This document shows positions 6,005-7,552 of a stretch of DNA of 7,552 nt, piece by piece; position 1 is the first letter of the stretch, and the number at the start of each line of letters is the position of its first letter. The DNA comes from CAZASK01 sp964487845. Its GTDB lineage: Bacteria; Chlamydiota; Chlamydiia; Chlamydiales; FEN-1388. Made by a program: the position numbers and the translations under genes. The notes under the pieces were generated by a model, which worked only from the letters and a program-made list of their open reading frames with translations, did not search any database and was not told where the DNA came from. The DNA is taken from assembly GCA_964487845.1 (NCBI GenBank), contig CAZASK010000044.1:1-7552 (forward strand), written 5' to 3'.

Positions 6005-7444
6005 ATGCTTTTTGCATCTATGGATAAGCAATTTCACCTTTCAGATGTTATCATCACGCACCTATCTCAAGAAGGAGATGGACTGGCTACTGTTGAGCTC
6101 CATGGGAAGAAGCGTGCAATTGAGATTCCAGGGACTTTTGCTGGGGAGACAGTCAGCGTATGCTGTCACAAGGGGAAGCGTAAAAAGCTCTTTGGCAAGC
6201 TAACCCAAGTGCAAGTAGCTTCGCCACTTCGTGTGCAGGCTTCATGCGTGCATTACAACTCTTGTGGAGGCTGTAAGATGCAGCATATGCGATATGAACA
6301 AGAGCTGAAGCATAAAGAAGGGTGGGTCCATAGCCTCTTTTCCCCTTGGAAGGAAGATTCTACTTATTATCCTATCCTCTCATCGCCGCAAGTTTGGCAC
6401 TACCGTAATAAGATGGAGTTTAGCTTTTCTCAAGATAAGGCAGGAGAGAAGTTTTTAGGGTTGATGCTAGCAAGATCACGCGGGAAGGTGTTTCATCTTG
6501 AAGAATGTCCTCTTGCTCCTGACTGGATGGTAGAGGGGTTGAAGCTATGCCGTGGATTTTGGCAAACAAGTGATCTTCTAGCCTATAACTACCGTAAAAA
6601 TACAGGGCATTTGCGGAATCTTACTTTTCGAGAAAGTCCACGCTCTGGTGATCGGATGTGTATTCTTACTGTATCAGGTAATCCCGACTTCGTGATTCCG
6701 AAAGCAGATCTTCAGCGATTCGTGCACACGATGCAGCGAATTGCTCCATCGCAGGGTGGCAAACTGAGTATTATTTTGCGTATTCACCAGATTCATAAGG
6801 GGATGAAAACAGAGATATATGAGATGAAGCTTGTTGGCGATGACTACATTCGTGAAATTGTTCATGTCCAAGGAAGGGATGTGGAGCTCTATGTAAGCCC
6901 TCAGGCATTCTGCCAACCGAATACGCAAGCGGCCTCCTTACTCTATGAGCGGGCTATCGAGTTGGCTCAGCTGCATACAGAAGATGTGGTTTATGATCTG
7001 TACTGTGGAATCGGCTCCTTTGGGCTTGTATGTGCGCCCTCTGTCAAACATGTAGTAGGCATTGAACTTTCTCATGACAGCGCCTATGATGCAAAAGAAA
7101 ATGCGAAAAGGTTGGGGATTGAGAACTATACGATTTTACGAGGAGATGTGGGCGAGTTATTGAAAGAGCATAAAGAGTTGCCCAAGCCTCACGTAGTATT
7201 TGTCGATCCTCCGAGAGCCGGTCTTGATACGAAGGCAATGCAGGAAGTCCTTTTCTTAAAGCCTGAAAAAATCATCTATATTTCCTGTAATCCAGTTACA
7301 CAAGCTGCAAATATTGCAGACTTTGTAGCCGCAGGGTATCACCTCGTAGCAATTCAGCCAGTCGATCAATTCCCTCATACGGCCCATGTCGAAAATATTG
7401 CCTTGCTGCAGCACTCAACACATTCCGTACAAGAATCAAAGTAA
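6005..7444 (+). CDS. rlmD: TrmA-family 23S rRNA (uracil-C5)-methyltransferase, RlmD-like
   Basis: The enzyme adds a methyl group from S-adenosylmethionine to C5 of a uracil; RlmD of E. coli modifies U1939 of 23S rRNA. A TRAM RNA-binding domain covers about residues 10-75. Iron-sulfur cluster cysteines follow at 81, 87 and 90 (CVHYNSCGGC) and at 168 (EECPLAP), the RlmD arrangement. The methyltransferase domain shows QAFCQPN (300-306), the SAM loop DLYCGIGSFG (331-340) and DPPRAGLD (401-408). The catalytic cysteine is in SCNP (Cys428), and FPHTAHVENIALL contains the general-base glutamate (463). Length 479 aa is slightly above E. coli RlmD (433). All key residues are present, so it should be active. 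Another ATG at 6020 gives 474 aa; neither start has a Shine-Dalgarno. It follows the hctA terminator with almost no gap, so it depends on read-through or a promoter inside that region. The exact uracil target (RlmD versus RlmC/TrmA type) is inferred. Confidence 0.9.
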   Translation: MLFASMDKQFHLSDVIITHLSQEGDGLATVELHGKKRAIEIPGTFAGETVSVCCHKGKRKKLFGKLTQVQVASPLRVQASCVHYNSCGGCKMQHMRYEQELKHKEGWVHSLFSPWKEDSTYYPILSSPQVWHYRNKMEFSFSQDKAGEKFLGLMLARSRGKVFHLEECPLAPDWMVEGLKLCRGFWQTSDLLAYNYRKNTGHLRNLTFRESPRSGDRMCILTVSGNPDFVIPKADLQRFVHTMQRIAPSQGGKLSIILRIHQIHKGMKTEIYEMKLVGDDYIREIVHVQGRDVELYVSPQAFCQPNTQAASLLYERAIELAQLHTEDVVYDLYCGIGSFGLVCAPSVKHVVGIELSHDSAYDAKENAKRLGIENYTILRGDVGELLKEHKELPKPHVVFVDPPRAGLDTKAMQEVLFLKPEKIIYISCNPVTQAANIADFVAAGYHLVAIQPVDQFPHTAHVENIALLQHSTHSVQESK

Positions 7445-7552
7445 TTCACTTTTCTTTAAGCGCGACTACCATTAATATATATTGTGCTAATTATTATACG
7501 CGAGTCTCCTATTAACCAAATAAATATTTGAGAAATTTTTAGATAGAAAAAC
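7445..7552. other. AT-rich right-edge intergenic region
   Basis: No gene, tRNA or clear terminator is seen in these 108 bp. The stretch is markedly richer in A and T than the genes and contains a 10-bp palindrome, AATATATATT (7474-7483). A TATTATA-like stretch (7492-7498) could be a promoter element for a gene beyond the window, but no convincing -35 partner is present. Confidence 0.4.

Noticed and set aside
7474..7483. AATATATATT palindrome near the right edge
   Set aside because: Short AT palindromes are expected by chance in AT-rich DNA, and nothing nearby gives it a role.
1..7552. Search for CRISPR arrays, tRNA or rRNA genes, insertion sequences and phage genes
   Set aside because: No regularly spaced repeats, no RNA gene signatures, and no transposase or integrase motifs were seen on either strand.

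Overview
The window most likely comes from a member of the Chlamydiae, probably an amoeba-associated lineage outside Chlamydiaceae. The decisive marker is a short, very lysine/alanine-rich protein whose N-terminal half reads like chlamydial histone H1-like protein Hc1 (GNKAASQRVRT, then LEKTAKLYRKESI). It is followed on the same strand by a TrmA-family rRNA m5U methyltransferase; from memory, the hctA–ygcA pairing also occurs in Chlamydia. The genus assignment is inference from sequence reading only.

Layout. The left 70% (56–5373) is one minus-strand gene cluster, read right to left: a 1061-aa exported TPR-type repeat protein, an ExbB/TolQ proton-channel subunit, an ExbD/TolR subunit, a TonB/TolA-like transducer, and a 79-aa membrane-anchored zinc-ribbon protein. 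Every junction overlaps or abuts: 14 bp, TAA directly followed by ATG, 13 bp, and an ATGA overlap. This makes a single translationally coupled operon very likely. A 166-bp divergent control region (5374–5539) separates it from the plus-strand side. That side holds hctA (5540–5941), a strong intrinsic terminator (5968–5997), and the methyltransferase (6005–7444). The last 108 bp are AT-rich with no gene seen.

How the genes fit together. ExbB, ExbD and the TonB/TolA-like protein form the standard inner-membrane motor that uses the proton gradient to move a periplasmic arm. In Chlamydia the equivalent three genes sit next to tolB and pal and are read as a Tol-Pal system that helps hold the envelope together. 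Here tolB and pal are not in the window. Instead the operon starts with a very large periplasmic repeat protein and ends with a small membrane zinc-ribbon protein. These two unstudied partners, coupled to a recognisable motor, are the most interesting content. On the other side, hctA encodes the DNA-condensing protein of the infectious form; its promoter region contains a 7-bp inverted repeat overlapping the likely -10 box and a long T/A tract.

Start corrections supported by sequence: hctA should start at 5540, not 5531, because of the Shine-Dalgarno position. The TonB-like gene should start at the ATG at 1095, not at the GTG at 1158.
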